Assembly (NCBI GenBank): GCA_030697165.1
Contig: JAUYQQ010000013.1
Location: forward strand, 62,001-126,000
DNA: 64,000 nt
Direction of reading: 5' to 3'
Source: Acidobacteriota bacterium
GTDB lineage: Bacteria > Acidobacteriota > Vicinamibacteria > Vicinamibacterales > UBA2999
Below, piece after piece: positions 29,328-37,641 of this stretch; the first letter of the stretch is position 1, and the number at the start of each line of letters is the position of its first letter. Under the pieces are notes generated by a model, which saw only the letters and a list, made by a program, of their open reading frames with translations, ran no database searches and was not told the DNA's origin. The position numbers and the translations under genes were made by a program.

Positions 29328-30665
29328 TCATTTGTTCAAAATCTCCATCAGGTAGTCCATTGCCACCTTGTTCTTCGTCATCAGCGACAGCTTCTGCACC
29401 ATCTCGCGCTTCAGGGCGGGATCGGCTTCCTTGCGCGCGATCGCCACCAGAGAGTCGGCATTGTTCTGGGTGAACATGGCGTTGATCACCTGGCGCTTGA
29501 TGTCGGCGTCCTTCTCCCTGGCATAGATGGCGACCAGCGCATCGCCGGTCCTGGTGCGGCCCATGGTGCCAAGGTGCCGCACCGCCTGGCGGCGCAGCTC
29601 GACGTTCTGCTCGATGTTGGCCACTTCGATCAGCCTGGTGGCGTCACCACCGACGAACAGCGACTGCAGGATCTGGCGCTTGATATCCACATCGTTCGAG
29701 CCGGCGTAGATCTCGGCCAGCACGGCGCGATTGTCGACCGAGCCGTGGACGCCGAGATACTGGATGGCGCGGCGCTGCACGTCAGGGTTCGAGCCGCCCT
29801 TCGCGACCGTGGTCAGCACCTGTCTGGCGCGGGGCGAGTTGCTTTGCGCCAGCACGAACAGCGCGCGGGCCTTCAGCTGCGGCGAGGCGGTGCCCTGCAG
29901 GATTTTCTCGAGCATGGGCACGGCCTGCTCGGGGGCCGAGTGCTGCAGGCCCTGGATGGCGAGCAGCTTCAACTCCTCATCCGACTCGGCCTCCGGCCGT
30001 GGCGCCTGGCCGGCGTTCTGGCGCACCTGCAGCTCGAGGGCCTTCGCGTCGGCAATCCAGCGGCTCTGCGGATAGGTCTTGATCATCTGGCCGAGTGCTG
30101 TGAGGGCGTCGGCTTGCTGGTTGAGTTTGTCGAGGGCATACGCCTTCCAGTACAGCGCGGCGTCGACACGGGTGGAGTTCTGCGCGTCGACCACCGAGGT
30201 GAAGGCATCGGCGGCGCGCGACCAGTTCCTGCGCTCGAGCGCCTCCTGCCCGCGCTGGTACTGCTCGTCCACGCGCTGGCGGCGCTCGGACTCACGTTGC
30301 TTGGCTTGCTCCTCTCGCCGCCGCGCGTCCTCTTCGGGCGACCGCTGGCCGTCGAAGCGATACAAGTCGGGCGCGAGGACGGCGCGAGCGCTGTCAAGGG
30401 CGAGCCAACCGTCGGAGGCGGCCAGGCGCGCCGCATCAAGCATCATCGGCAGCTCCGGGAGGTTGGACAGGTCCGCCAGCCGAGGCAGATCCGCCAGCCG
30501 CGTGAGCTCCGACAAGTTCGGGATCATTGGCACCATTGGCACCATTGGCACCGTTGGCACCGTTGGCACCGTTGGCACCTTAGTTCCCTGTGCCGCAGCG
30601 AGGGAGGGCGTGACGAGCACGCCGCAGACCATCGCAATCCGGCAGGTGTTGATTACTACTCTCAT
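29328..30665 (-). CDS. Exported TPR/HEAT-repeat protein with Val-Pro tract
   Basis: 445 residues from the ATG at 30665 (GGAG 9 nt upstream; the longer reading begins with TTG). A signal peptide ends at LAAAQ. Next comes a low-complexity (V-P-T/M) tract coded by 9-bp repeats, then a charged coiled segment (RRREEQAKQRESERRQRVDEQ), TPR-like helices (~140-200: ALERRNWSRAADAF and VDAALYWKAYALDKL) and HEAT-type repeats to the end (QLKARALFVLAQ, PDVQRRAIQYLG, NVELRRQAVRHLG). It is a periplasmic helical scaffold with no catalytic motif. It follows the anti-sigma gene in the same direction and probably belongs to its regulon. Confidence 0.78.
   Translation of the reverse strand: MRVVINTCRIAMVCGVLVTPSLAAAQGTKVPTVPTVPTVPMVPMVPMIPNLSELTRLADLPRLADLSNLPELPMMLDAARLAASDGWLALDSARAVLAPDLYRFDGQRSPEEDARRREEQAKQRESERRQRVDEQYQRGQEALERRNWSRAADAFTSVVDAQNSTRVDAALYWKAYALDKLNQQADALTALGQMIKTYPQSRWIADAKALELQVRQNAGQAPRPEAESDEELKLLAIQGLQHSAPEQAVPMLEKILQGTASPQLKARALFVLAQSNSPRARQVLTTVAKGGSNPDVQRRAIQYLGVHGSVDNRAVLAEIYAGSNDVDIKRQILQSLFVGGDATRLIEVANIEQNVELRRQAVRHLGTMGRTRTGDALVAIYAREKDADIKRQVINAMFTQNNADSLVAIARKEADPALKREMVQKLSLMTKNKVAMDYLMEILNK
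30526..30579 (-). repeat. Six 9-bp tandem repeats inside a coding region
   Basis: Six units of (A/G)TTGGCACC encode Val-Pro-Thr / Val-Pro-Met triplets just after the signal peptide of the TPR/HEAT protein. The unit is a multiple of three, so copy change alters length but not frame. Confidence 0.85.
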
Positions 30666-30735
30666 CGTTTCTGTCTCCAAACAAAGACGCCGGGTTCATT
30701 TTTCGAAACGACGGGGGCGAAAAATGAACCCGGCG

Positions 30736-31578
30736 TCATGAAAGCGGCTGCGGAAGTCGATCGCCAGCCTCGCGATCGGTTCGGGTTCGGTTACGCATCT
30801 CCGAGGCAATCACGCGCACGCGGAACAGCAGGTCCTGGGCGGTGATGCGATCTTTCAAGCCAGACAATTCGTTAGACGTGACATCGGCCGGGGCGTTGGC
30901 AATCTCCAGCAGCACGCGCTCGAGATCCTCGAGCACGTCCACCACGCCGGCATCGCCCGACTGCGCCGCTGACTGGCGAATCAGGCGGTTGATGGCGACC
31001 AGGTCCGAGGCGCGGTCCTGCTCGCCGGCAAACAGGTCGGCCTGATCGACGTCGGTGTTGACCAGTTCGGTCAGCATCATCTGCGTGCGGTCAAGATGGT
31101 CGCCCATCGCGGCCTGCAATACGCGGTCGGGCGAGGCCTCGGCAGGCGACCCCGAAGAAGGGGTCGCCTCCACCAGGCTGCCGGCCGGAACACCACCGGT
31201 GAACCGGCCGGCCATGAAGGCCACGAGCACGAGCGCAGCGACGCCGCCGGCCAGCGCCCATCCGCCTTCGCCAAGGCTACGGCGGACAAGGCTGCGGACC
31301 CAGCCGATGGTTGTGTTGGCGTCGCTTGTCCACCGTAGCGCGGAGCGCGAAGGTGGAAGTTGCGGCTCGAGCCGTGCCCACACGTCGCGCTCGAACCCGG
31401 GACGCGCCTCGACCGGAGCCGCCGTCTCGACCAGCGTGAGCACGCGCTGCAACTGCGCCTTCGCGGCCTGGCACTCGCCACACTCGGCCAGGTGCGCATC
31501 TACGCGGGTATCGTCCGCGCGATCGGTCTCGCCGTAGTAGTGGAGGATCAGTTCTTCTTCCGACAGATGGTTCGTCAT
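30736..31578 (-). CDS. Zinc-finger anti-sigma factor
   Basis: 280 residues from the ATG at 31578, which overlaps the sigma gene stop (ATGA). The N-terminal ~45 residues hold the anti-sigma zinc motif HLAECGECQ (HxxxCxxC). A single membrane helix (WALAGGVAALVLVAFMAG, ~105-122) separates it from a periplasmic part rich in acidic helices. The linker just before the helix is made of two repeat-derived segments (see 31262-31357). It should hold the ECF sigma factor inactive at the membrane until a periplasmic signal arrives. Confidence 0.88.
   Translation of the reverse strand: MTNHLSEEELILHYYGETDRADDTRVDAHLAECGECQAAKAQLQRVLTLVETAAPVEARPGFERDVWARLEPQLPPSRSALRWTSDANTTIGWVRSLVRRSLGEGGWALAGGVAALVLVAFMAGRFTGGVPAGSLVEATPSSGSPAEASPDRVLQAAMGDHLDRTQMMLTELVNTDVDQADLFAGEQDRASDLVAINRLIRQSAAQSGDAGVVDVLEDLERVLLEIANAPADVTSNELSGLKDRITAQDLLFRVRVIASEMRNRTRTDREAGDRLPQPLS
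31262..31357. repeat. Two short palindromic repeats within the anti-sigma linker
   Basis: Segment 31262-31291 reads CCGCCTTCGCCAAGGCTACGGCGGA and matches the nested element at ~27189. Segment 31325-31357 (TCCACCTTCGCGCTCCGCGC when complemented) matches the insert in kinase K9 at 59660. Both are translated in frame, as LVRRSLGEGG and PSRSALRWT. Confidence 0.65.
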
Positions 31579-32198
31579 GATTGAACAAACGGTTCGAGCG
31601 CCAGTCTCATCTTCTTCACGGCGCGGAAAATACTGTGCTTGGTCGCGCTGGTCTTCATCCCGAGCTTCTCTCCCACTTCCTCGATCGACATGCCCTCGAC
31701 GTGGCGCAGCGTGAAGGCGGCGCGTTCGAGGGCGGTCAGCAGCCCCAGCGCCTCGTTCACGCGGTCCGAGATCTGCGTGCTGGCGGCGACCCGTTCCGGC
31801 GTCGGCTGCGACTCGGCCCCGCGTTCGCTGAGCGGCCCCTGCTCGAGGTCGGCCGGGTCGTGCGCGTCCTCGCGATGACGCCGGCCGCGAATGAGGTCGA
31901 TCGAACAGTTCACGGTGATCCTGTGCAGCCAGGTGCGGAAATCGGCCCGGGCCTCGAACCGGCTCAACTGCCTGTGCGCCTTGAGCCACGCCTCCTGCAC
32001 CACGTCCTCGGCATCCTGCGCGTTGCCGGTCATCCGGTGCGCCAGCGAGAAGACGTAGCGGGAATGGCGATCGACGAGCGCTCGAAACGCCTCGCGGTCG
32101 CCTTCGCGGGCCTTGGCGACCACTGCCGCGTCGCGTTCATCCATCCCTCCTACTTCGACGGGGCTCGACGAAATTGGTTGGGGTTCGGGCAGGTTCAC
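31575..32198 (-). CDS. ECF sigma factor (RpoE-like)
   Basis: 207 residues from a GTG. An ATG at 32144 (MDERDAAVV) is an alternative start, but its AGGAGG lies only 1 nt upstream. Region 2 is clear: REAFRALVDRHSRYVFSLAHRMTGNAQDAEDVVQEAWLKA and FRTWLHRITVNCSIDLIR. Region 4 follows as LTALERAAFTLRHVEGMSIEEVGEKLGMKTSATKHSIFRAVKKMR. Genes behind it encode its anti-sigma factor and three exported repeat proteins, an envelope-sensing arrangement. Upstream DNA contains a direct GTTAC repeat (~32264-32276) and repeated GGTTCACGGGTGCA blocks of unknown role. Confidence 0.94.
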   Translation of the reverse strand: MNLPEPQPISSSPVEVGGMDERDAAVVAKAREGDREAFRALVDRHSRYVFSLAHRMTGNAQDAEDVVQEAWLKAHRQLSRFEARADFRTWLHRITVNCSIDLIRGRRHREDAHDPADLEQGPLSERGAESQPTPERVAASTQISDRVNEALGLLTALERAAFTLRHVEGMSIEEVGEKLGMKTSATKHSIFRAVKKMRLALEPFVQS

Positions 32199-32323
32199 GG
32201 GTGCACAGGTTCACGGGTGCAGGGGTTCACCAGTGCCGGGGTAAAGTACCGATGCCGCGTTAAGTAACTCTGTAACAAAGGTTTAGGTTGCCGAACCCGG
32301 GCTCGGTCGGGCATCATCTTGCC

Positions 32324-32824
32324 ATGGACCTACGATTTCCGACCGGCAAGTTTGTCTTCAACCCCAACCCGACGCCGGAAACCCGCCGGGACAGCATTGC
32401 CGCCATTGGCAGTTTCCCCTCTGAACTGAAGGCGGCGATGGCCACCGCGCAGATTGACCGGCCCTACCGCGAGGGCGGCTGGACCGGCCGCCAGGTGGTG
32501 CACCACGTGGCCGACAGCCACATGAATGCCTTCATCCGCTTCCGCCTGGCGCTGACCGAGGACAAGCCCACGATCAAGCCGTACAAAGAGGGCGAGTGGG
32601 CGAAGCTGGCCGACTCGACCACCGGGGATCCGGCGCTGTCTGTTCAGATCCTCGACGGCCTGCACCGGCGCTGGCACCTCATGCTCGAGTCGCTCGACGA
32701 GGCCGACTTCGCGCGTGAGGCGATTCACCCCGATCACGGCCCGCGCACGCTGGACTGGTTCCTCCAGTTGTATGCTTGGCACGGGCGTCATCACGTCGGC
32801 CACTTGAAGCTGACGTGGCCATAA
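32324..32824 (+). CDS. DinB/YfiT-like putative metal-dependent hydrolase
   Basis: 166 residues. A four-helix DinB fold is suggested by the spaced metal ligands in GRQVVHHVADSHMNAF and LQLYAWHGRHHVGHLK. Relatives include the bacillithiol transferases and YfiT; the substrate here is unknown. The ATG is 6 nt after CATCAT, which is 18 nt after TTGCCG, a plausible weak promoter giving a leaderless message. The gene is divergent from the ECF sigma operon. Confidence 0.82.
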   Translation: MDLRFPTGKFVFNPNPTPETRRDSIAAIGSFPSELKAAMATAQIDRPYREGGWTGRQVVHHVADSHMNAFIRFRLALTEDKPTIKPYKEGEWAKLADSTTGDPALSVQILDGLHRRWHLMLESLDEADFAREAIHPDHGPRTLDWFLQLYAWHGRHHVGHLKLTWP

Positions 32825-32891
32825 CAGGAGACCAGAAGATCAGGAGAGAACCTCTCCTGATCTCCTTGAACTCTTGTAAAAGGAGCGATCG

Positions 32892-33239
32892 ATGCTGAGC
32901 GAGTTCCGCGAATTTATTGCCAAGGGCAACGTCATGGATCTCGCCGTCGGCGTAATCATCGGCGCCGCCTTCCAGAAAATCGTCGACTCGCTCGTCAACG
33001 ACCTGGTGATGCCGATTGTGGGCTTTACCCTCGGTGGCACCGACTTCACCAACATGTTCCTGGTGATGAAGGACGGCGCGGAGGCGGCCGGCCCGTATGC
33101 GTCGCTGGTCGACGCGCGCGCGGCCGGCGCGGCGGTGTTCGCCTATGGCTCGTTCGTCACGCACGTAGTGCAGTTCCTGATCCTGGCGTGGATCGTCTTC
33201 CTGATGGTCAAGGCGGTGAACCGAGTGCGACGCGCCTGA
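32892..33239 (+). CDS. mscL: Large-conductance mechanosensitive channel MscL
   Basis: 115 residues with the invariant opening [38 protein letters not shown] (cytoplasmic helix and TM1 pore) and a second membrane helix ([20 protein letters not shown]). The C-terminal helical bundle is very short compared with the ~135-residue E. coli protein. AGGAG lies ~8 nt before the ATG. It releases solutes on hypo-osmotic shock. Confidence 0.95.
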   Translation: MLSEFREFIAKGNVMDLAVGVIIGAAFQKIVDSLVNDLVMPIVGFTLGGTDFTNMFLVMKDGAEAAGPYASLVDARAAGAAVFAYGSFVTHVVQFLILAWIVFLMVKAVNRVRRA

Positions 33240-33283
33240 TAATTATTCTCCTGACCTCCTGATCTCTTGTTAAGTCCGGGCGG

Positions 33284-33295
33284 TACAATCTAATT
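33284..33295 (+). promoter_or_regulatory. -10 box TACAAT, 6 nt before the start codon
   Basis: TACAAT (33284-33289), then CTAATT, then the ATG at 33296. There is no Shine-Dalgarno site; a leaderless transcript is expected. Confidence 0.6.
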
Positions 33296-33583
33296 ATGCC
33301 GGTATCGCTGACGCCCCGCGAACGCGCCCACCTCAAGGCCAGGGCGCACAAGCTCGAACCGACGGTCTTTGTCGGACACGGCGGCGTCACGCCCTCCGTC
33401 ATCACCGAGGTCGACCGCGCCCTGGCGGCGCATGAGCTGATCAAGGTGAAGATCCTCGGCGACGATCGCGAGGCCCGCGAGGCCATGGGCAACCAGCTCT
33501 GCGCCGGTACGGATGCGGCGCCGGTTCAGCGCGTCGGCAAGGTGGTGGTGTTGTGGCGGCCGAAACCGGAAGCCACGAAGTGA
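33296..33583 (+). CDS. yhbY: YhbY-type CRM-domain RNA-binding protein
   Basis: 95 residues matching the CRS1/YhbY domain: LTPRERAHLKARAHKLEPTVFVGHGGVTPSVITEVDRALAAHELIKVKI, with the GxxG loop as GHGG, and a closing RVGKVVVLWRP strand. The E. coli homologue binds pre-50S ribosomal particles, so a role in ribosome assembly is likely. Confidence 0.92.
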   Translation: MPVSLTPRERAHLKARAHKLEPTVFVGHGGVTPSVITEVDRALAAHELIKVKILGDDREAREAMGNQLCAGTDAAPVQRVGKVVVLWRPKPEATK

Positions 33584-33600
33584 TTGCGGTAGGTCAAGTC

Positions 33601-34182
33601 ATGGAGAACGTAACCACGGATCTGGAGGCTCGCTTCTTCGCGTTGTCGATCGACATGCTCTGCATCGCCCAATTCAATGGGCATTTCACCCGGCTCAGCA
33701 AGGCTTGGGAGAAGACGTTGGGGTTCACCCGCGAGGAGTTGCAGGCAAGACCGATGTTCGAGTTCGTGCATCCCGACGACCGCGAGCGAACGGTGGCGCA
33801 AAACCGCCGGGTCAAGGCCGGCGAGCAGGCGATCGGGTTCGAGAACCGCTACATCTGCAAGGACGGCTCGTATCGCTGGCTGCTGTGGAACGCCAGCGCC
33901 GACCTCGACAACGAGTTGATCTACTCCGTTGCGCGCGACATCACCGAACGAAAACAGGCCGAAGAACAGCGTGAGAGTCTCGTGCGCGAATTGCAGGCCG
34001 CGCTCGCCGACGTCAACAAGCTGGAAGAGATTTTGCCGATCTGCATGTATTGCAGGAAGATTCGCGACGATCGGAATTACTGGCAGGCGGTTGAGGCCTA
34101 CCTTGCCGATCACACGCGGACGCAGTTCAGTCACGGCATTTGCCCCAGCTGCCTGCCCCACGCCCAGGAAGAGTTGTTGTAG
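33601..34182 (+). CDS. PAS-domain protein with conserved Cys-containing tail
   Basis: 193 residues from the ATG at 33601; an in-frame start at 33553 would overlap YhbY. Residues ~10-115 are a PAS fold (LCIAQFNGHFTRLSKAWEKTLGFTREEL, FVHPDDRE and ARDITERKQAEE). After a short coiled coil comes a C-terminal module ILPICMYCRKIRDD, YWQAVEAYLADH and FSHGICPSC, whose paired cysteines (CxxC and CPxC) could bind a metal. There is no kinase or output enzyme domain. The module is usually seen in PAS sensor proteins of environmental bacteria; its role is unproven. Confidence 0.75.
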   Translation: MENVTTDLEARFFALSIDMLCIAQFNGHFTRLSKAWEKTLGFTREELQARPMFEFVHPDDRERTVAQNRRVKAGEQAIGFENRYICKDGSYRWLLWNASADLDNELIYSVARDITERKQAEEQRESLVRELQAALADVNKLEEILPICMYCRKIRDDRNYWQAVEAYLADHTRTQFSHGICPSCLPHAQEELL

Positions 34183-34209
34183 GCCCCAGCCGATGGTATG
34201 GTGATCGGT

Positions 34210-34482
34210 ATGGCCACGACCAAGCTCACCATCACGATCGATGACGATCAGCTCGACGAGGTCCGCCGGCTGGTCGCCGCTGGACAGGTCGCGAACGTCT
34301 CAGGTTTCGTGAGGCGCGCGGTCGAGGTGGCCCTTCACGACGCGGCCGGATGGCAGCAGATGCTCGACGGCGCCTTGCAAGAGACCGGCGGCCCTTTGTC
34401 CAGGAAAGAACGGGCCTGGGCAGACGCGCTGCTGTCCCGCCCGCCGCGCCGCCGCGGGGGCCGCCGCACGGCCGCGGCATGA
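34210..34482 (+). CDS. Ribbon-helix-helix antitoxin (VapB/ParD-like)
   Basis: 90 residues from the ATG at 34210. The start TKLTITIDDDQLDEVRRLV and VSGFVRRAVEVAL fit an RHH DNA-binding antitoxin, and the C-terminal part (LSRKERAWADALLSRPPRRRGG) would wrap the toxin. The stop overlaps the PIN gene start (ATGA). TATGGT lies 7 nt before the ATG, a possible leaderless promoter. Confidence 0.78.
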   Translation: MATTKLTITIDDDQLDEVRRLVAAGQVANVSGFVRRAVEVALHDAAGWQQMLDGALQETGGPLSRKERAWADALLSRPPRRRGGRRTAAA

Positions 34483-34856
34483 CCGGCATTACCTTTGACA
34501 CCGGCGGCTTGATTGCACTCGATCGCGGCGATCGCCGCGTGCTCGCGCTGGTCGCCCGGGCCGCTGAACGCGGCCTGCGCGTGACCGTCCCCGCGACCGC
34601 GCTGGCGCAGGCCATTCGCCATCCCGCCCGCCAGGTTCGGCTCACCCGGCTGGCGCGGCACGTGGGCACGGATCTGATGGCGCTCGACGCCCCCGACGCC
34701 ACGGTCGTCGGCCTCCTGCTGGCCGCCACGCGAACGAGCGACATTGTCGATGCGCACGTGGTCGTCTGCGCGCGCCGGGCCGATCAGGTGGTCGTGACCA
34801 GTGATGGCGGCGACCTCAGGCGGCTGGATCCGGGCCTGCGGCTGCTCGAGGTGTGA
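34479..34856 (+). CDS. PIN-domain toxin (VapC-like)
   Basis: 125 residues. PIN acidic residues occur in order: D8 in TFDTGGLIAL, D in TSDIVDAHVVV, and TSDGGDLRRL. They form the Mg2+ site of an RNase, the usual VapC activity on tRNA or rRNA. ATGA-coupled with the antitoxin. Lies 42 bp from, and convergent with, kinase K1. Confidence 0.8.
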   Translation: MTGITFDTGGLIALDRGDRRVLALVARAAERGLRVTVPATALAQAIRHPARQVRLTRLARHVGTDLMALDAPDATVVGLLLAATRTSDIVDAHVVVCARRADQVVVTSDGGDLRRLDPGLRLLEV

Positions 34857-34898
34857 CGCCACTGCCTCGGGTCATCGATTCCCCGGCAGGGTCGAGGC

Positions 34899-37607
34899 TC
34901 ATCTTGCTGCCTTTGCCGTCAGCATCGCCGGCCAGTTGAGCAGCACGTGCAACGACGGGTCCGTGCGGCGCTCGATCGAGCTGACGATAAAGCGCTGACC
35001 GTCAGCGGTCACGTCGTAGTTCGGCCTCCCTGACGGGCCCTGTTGCGGATCGACAAACCGAAACAACGCGATCGGACTGCCGAATTCGATCGGTTGCCCC
35101 GCCCGCACCGGCACCGCCATCAGATTCCCATCTGGTGTCAGGTAGTACAACTCGGTGCCGTCACGCCGCCACCGCGCCGACCTCCCGCCGTTTGGCGAGA
35201 CCTGAATCCGAGCGCCAGAGTCCGGAAAGCTCTGAACGTAGATTTCGAACCGCCCGGAACTATCCGATGTGTACGCGAGCCAGCGGCCATCCGGTGAAAT
35301 GGCTGGTTGCCGTTCCTCGCTCGGCGCGTTCACGTAGGCGCGCACCTGACGATCGCCGGTCAATCGCAGGGCCCAGATGTCGAAGTCGGCCGACTCCCCT
35401 TCGTAGAACAAATAATTTCCGTCGGCCGAAAGGTCGCTCGGATGCGCGTGCCGGCCGCTCGATTCATGCAGGATGATTTCCTGATTGGTCGCGCCAACTT
35501 CAGTCTCGATGAGCGCATCGTGGCCGTTGACTGGCGCATTGCGGAAAAAAATCACTCGACGGCTATCGGGGAGCCAGGTCGGGCTGCCGGCGCTCAGGCT
35601 GAGACCGGTGGTCCCCGACGTGAGTCGCGACAGCACCCCGCGCGCGAGATTGAACACCCAGATATCACCGCGCAACTGCATGGCCAGATGGCGGCCGTCG
35701 GGAGAGATCGCCGGGCTCACGGCTCCAGTGGATTGTTCGATGCGTCCCAGCAGACGGCCGGCACGGTCCAGCCACCGCAGTTGACCCGCTTCCGATTCGG
35801 CGGCGTCGCCAACCGGGAGGTAGGCGACTGTTCCGCCATTCGACGCGGTGAAGCTACCCACGACATTTTCCGATAATGGCACAGGCTCGCCGGATAGCTG
35901 GCGCGCAGCGGCGTTGAACGGTTGCGCGTAAAGGACCTGATCGCGTACGAACAGGAGATGGCCGTTTGCATAACGCGCAAGTGCCGGAACAGCCAGCAGG
36001 CGAATCGGCTCACCGCCGTCGAGGTCAGCGACAAACGTCCCGGCTCTGGACGAGTCGGTGCTGAGGACCGAGTAAAGATAGTGCCGTCCGTCTGGAAGAA
36101 AGCTGGCCATTCTGTGAACGTCGCCCGCAGACACCCGCGGCAGCCAAGTGGGTGTGCCGCCCGCGGCTGGCAGAGTGCCGAAGCGCACACCATCGCCGAC
36201 CAGGAATCGTCGATCCGCTCCGACTTCAAGCGTCGGGATACCAGTGCTAAGCGATGCACCGACCTGCTCCGGTGTGCCGTCGGGAAGCGACACCTTCATG
36301 ATCTGCCCACCGACCACAAACCCGAGCGTGCGGCCGTCCGGATACCACGTAATGGCTGCGGCGCCTTCGGTGCCGCGAACCGGCCGCGACGCTAACGAGT
36401 CAAGCGCGCGAAGCCAGATGCTCCGGCCGCGTTCGCCATAGCCGACGAACGCGAGCGTACGGCCGTCAGGCGACAGCGCCATGCGAGCGTCCACTCGCGC
36501 CACGGTCACGTCAGCGGTGTCATGGATGGCAAAGCGAACAACGTCTCCACTGACGGCGACTGAATCGCCCGGCATCCACCATCGCGCCGCGAACAACATC
36601 AACGCAATCAACGACACCACCGCAACTGCCGCGGCCCAACGCCACCCGGGGCGGGCGCGCTGGACCGTCTCGCCCGGTTTGCTCGCATCGTCGATCTCAA
36701 GCCGCGCGGCGGCGGCAGAGTCCAGGCGCAACCTACGATCTTTCTGGAGGCAGCGCTGGAGTAATTTATTGATCGATGCGGGCGTGGTGGTGGGCAGCGA
36801 CGACCAATCCGGATCGTCCTTGAGCACGGCTGCGAGCACGTGTGACACCGTCTCGCCTGCGAAGACGTGGCGCCCGGTCAGCATCTCCAGCAAGACGACT
36901 CCAAAGGACCACAAGTCGCTGCGTTTATCGACCGCCTTGCCGGCGGCTTGCTCCGGACTCATGTACGCCGCCGTACCAAGGATGAGACCTGCTTCAGTCG
37001 CGTGGATCGAGAATGTCGGCGAGTTCATCGCGGTCACGGATGATCCCGCATTGGGATCAACGGCTTTCGCGAGGCCGAAGTCGAGCACCTTGACGGTTCC
37101 ATCAGGGCGGACCTTGATGTTCGCGGGCTTTAGATCGCGATGGATGATGCCGAGTTCGTGTGCCGCTTCAAGGGCCTCCGCGATCTGCCGCGCGATCGGC
37201 AGCGCTTCGTCGAGCGGAATGGCTCCTCGCGCGATGCGCTGCGAGAGGTCCTCACCCTCAACGAGCTCCATGACGAGTGCAATGGTCCGGCTGAAGCCGG
37301 ACGCCACATTGGCACCGATGTAGCGTCCGGCTTTAGCCGGACCATCACTCGCGGCTTCAGCCGGACCTTCTTCAAGGCCATAAATCGCAGCGATATTCGG
37401 ATGATTGAGTGACGCCAGCACCTGCGCTTCGCGGCTGAAACGGCCCAGCCGATCGGGATCGTTCGCGACCGCAGGCAACAGCACTTTGATCGCAACGTCG
37501 CGGTTCAACTTCGTATCGCGCGCGCGATACACCTCGCCCATGCCACCAGCGCCGAGCGCGGAGAGAATCTCGTAGGGACCGAGGCGGGCGCCGGGAACGA
37601 TGGGGAT
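34899..37607 (-). CDS. Kinase K1: receptor Ser/Thr kinase with PD40 propeller, ATC start proposed
   Basis: 902 residues if read from the ATC at 37607. The first ATG (37541) lies inside the P-loop (GAGGMGEV) and cannot be the start. IPIVPGARLGPYE aligns residue for residue with MALTPGARLGSYE of paralogues, and TATACT lies 6 nt upstream. Kinase landmarks: VAIKVLL (K41), [28 protein letters not shown]. One helix (AAAVAVVSLIALMLFAARWW) leads to TolB-like blades (LSPDGRTLAFVGYGERG, LSADGNYLFYEGE). The beta4-beta5 loop is lengthened by a REPIN plus an extra arm. The propeller is presumably periplasmic and sensing. Only distantly similar to the other propellers here. Confidence 0.85.
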   Translation of the reverse strand: MPIVPGARLGPYEILSALGAGGMGEVYRARDTKLNRDVAIKVLLPAVANDPDRLGRFSREAQVLASLNHPNIAAIYGLEEGPAEAASDGPAKAGRYIGANVASGFSRTIALVMELVEGEDLSQRIARGAIPLDEALPIARQIAEALEAAHELGIIHRDLKPANIKVRPDGTVKVLDFGLAKAVDPNAGSSVTAMNSPTFSIHATEAGLILGTAAYMSPEQAAGKAVDKRSDLWSFGVVLLEMLTGRHVFAGETVSHVLAAVLKDDPDWSSLPTTTPASINKLLQRCLQKDRRLRLDSAAAARLEIDDASKPGETVQRARPGWRWAAAVAVVSLIALMLFAARWWMPGDSVAVSGDVVRFAIHDTADVTVARVDARMALSPDGRTLAFVGYGERGRSIWLRALDSLASRPVRGTEGAAAITWYPDGRTLGFVVGGQIMKVSLPDGTPEQVGASLSTGIPTLEVGADRRFLVGDGVRFGTLPAAGGTPTWLPRVSAGDVHRMASFLPDGRHYLYSVLSTDSSRAGTFVADLDGGEPIRLLAVPALARYANGHLLFVRDQVLYAQPFNAAARQLSGEPVPLSENVVGSFTASNGGTVAYLPVGDAAESEAGQLRWLDRAGRLLGRIEQSTGAVSPAISPDGRHLAMQLRGDIWVFNLARGVLSRLTSGTTGLSLSAGSPTWLPDSRRVIFFRNAPVNGHDALIETEVGATNQEIILHESSGRHAHPSDLSADGNYLFYEGESADFDIWALRLTGDRQVRAYVNAPSEERQPAISPDGRWLAYTSDSSGRFEIYVQSFPDSGARIQVSPNGGRSARWRRDGTELYYLTPDGNLMAVPVRAGQPIEFGSPIALFRFVDPQQGPSGRPNYDVTADGQRFIVSSIERRTDPSLHVLLNWPAMLTAKAAR
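37286..37365 (-). repeat. 56-bp REPIN-like palindrome plus one extra arm, inside kinase K1
   Basis: Coordinates 37286-37341 hold the full element (TCCGGCTGAAGCCGGA ... TCCGGCTTTAGCCGGA); a third arm follows at 37351-37365. Translated in frame, it yields a GPAEA..SDGPAKAGRYIG-type insert between the beta4 and beta5 strands of the kinase. Confidence 0.85.
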
Positions 37608-37619
37608 GCCGAGAGTATA
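37605..37619 (-). promoter_or_regulatory. -10 box TATACT, 6 nt before the proposed ATC start of K1
   Basis: TATACT (complement of 37614-37619) is followed by CTCGGC and then ATC. The same TATACT-N6-AT(C/T) arrangement occurs before K4 and the remnant at 63317. Confidence 0.5.
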
Positions 37620-37641
37620 GGTGAGAATGGCCCTTCGTTCG

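Noticed and set aside
32196-32280. GGTTCACGGGTGCA direct repeats before the ECF sigma gene as an autoregulatory promoter
   Set aside because: They do not resemble ECF -35/-10 motifs and overlap the possible GTG start; kept only as an unexplained note in the sigma entry.
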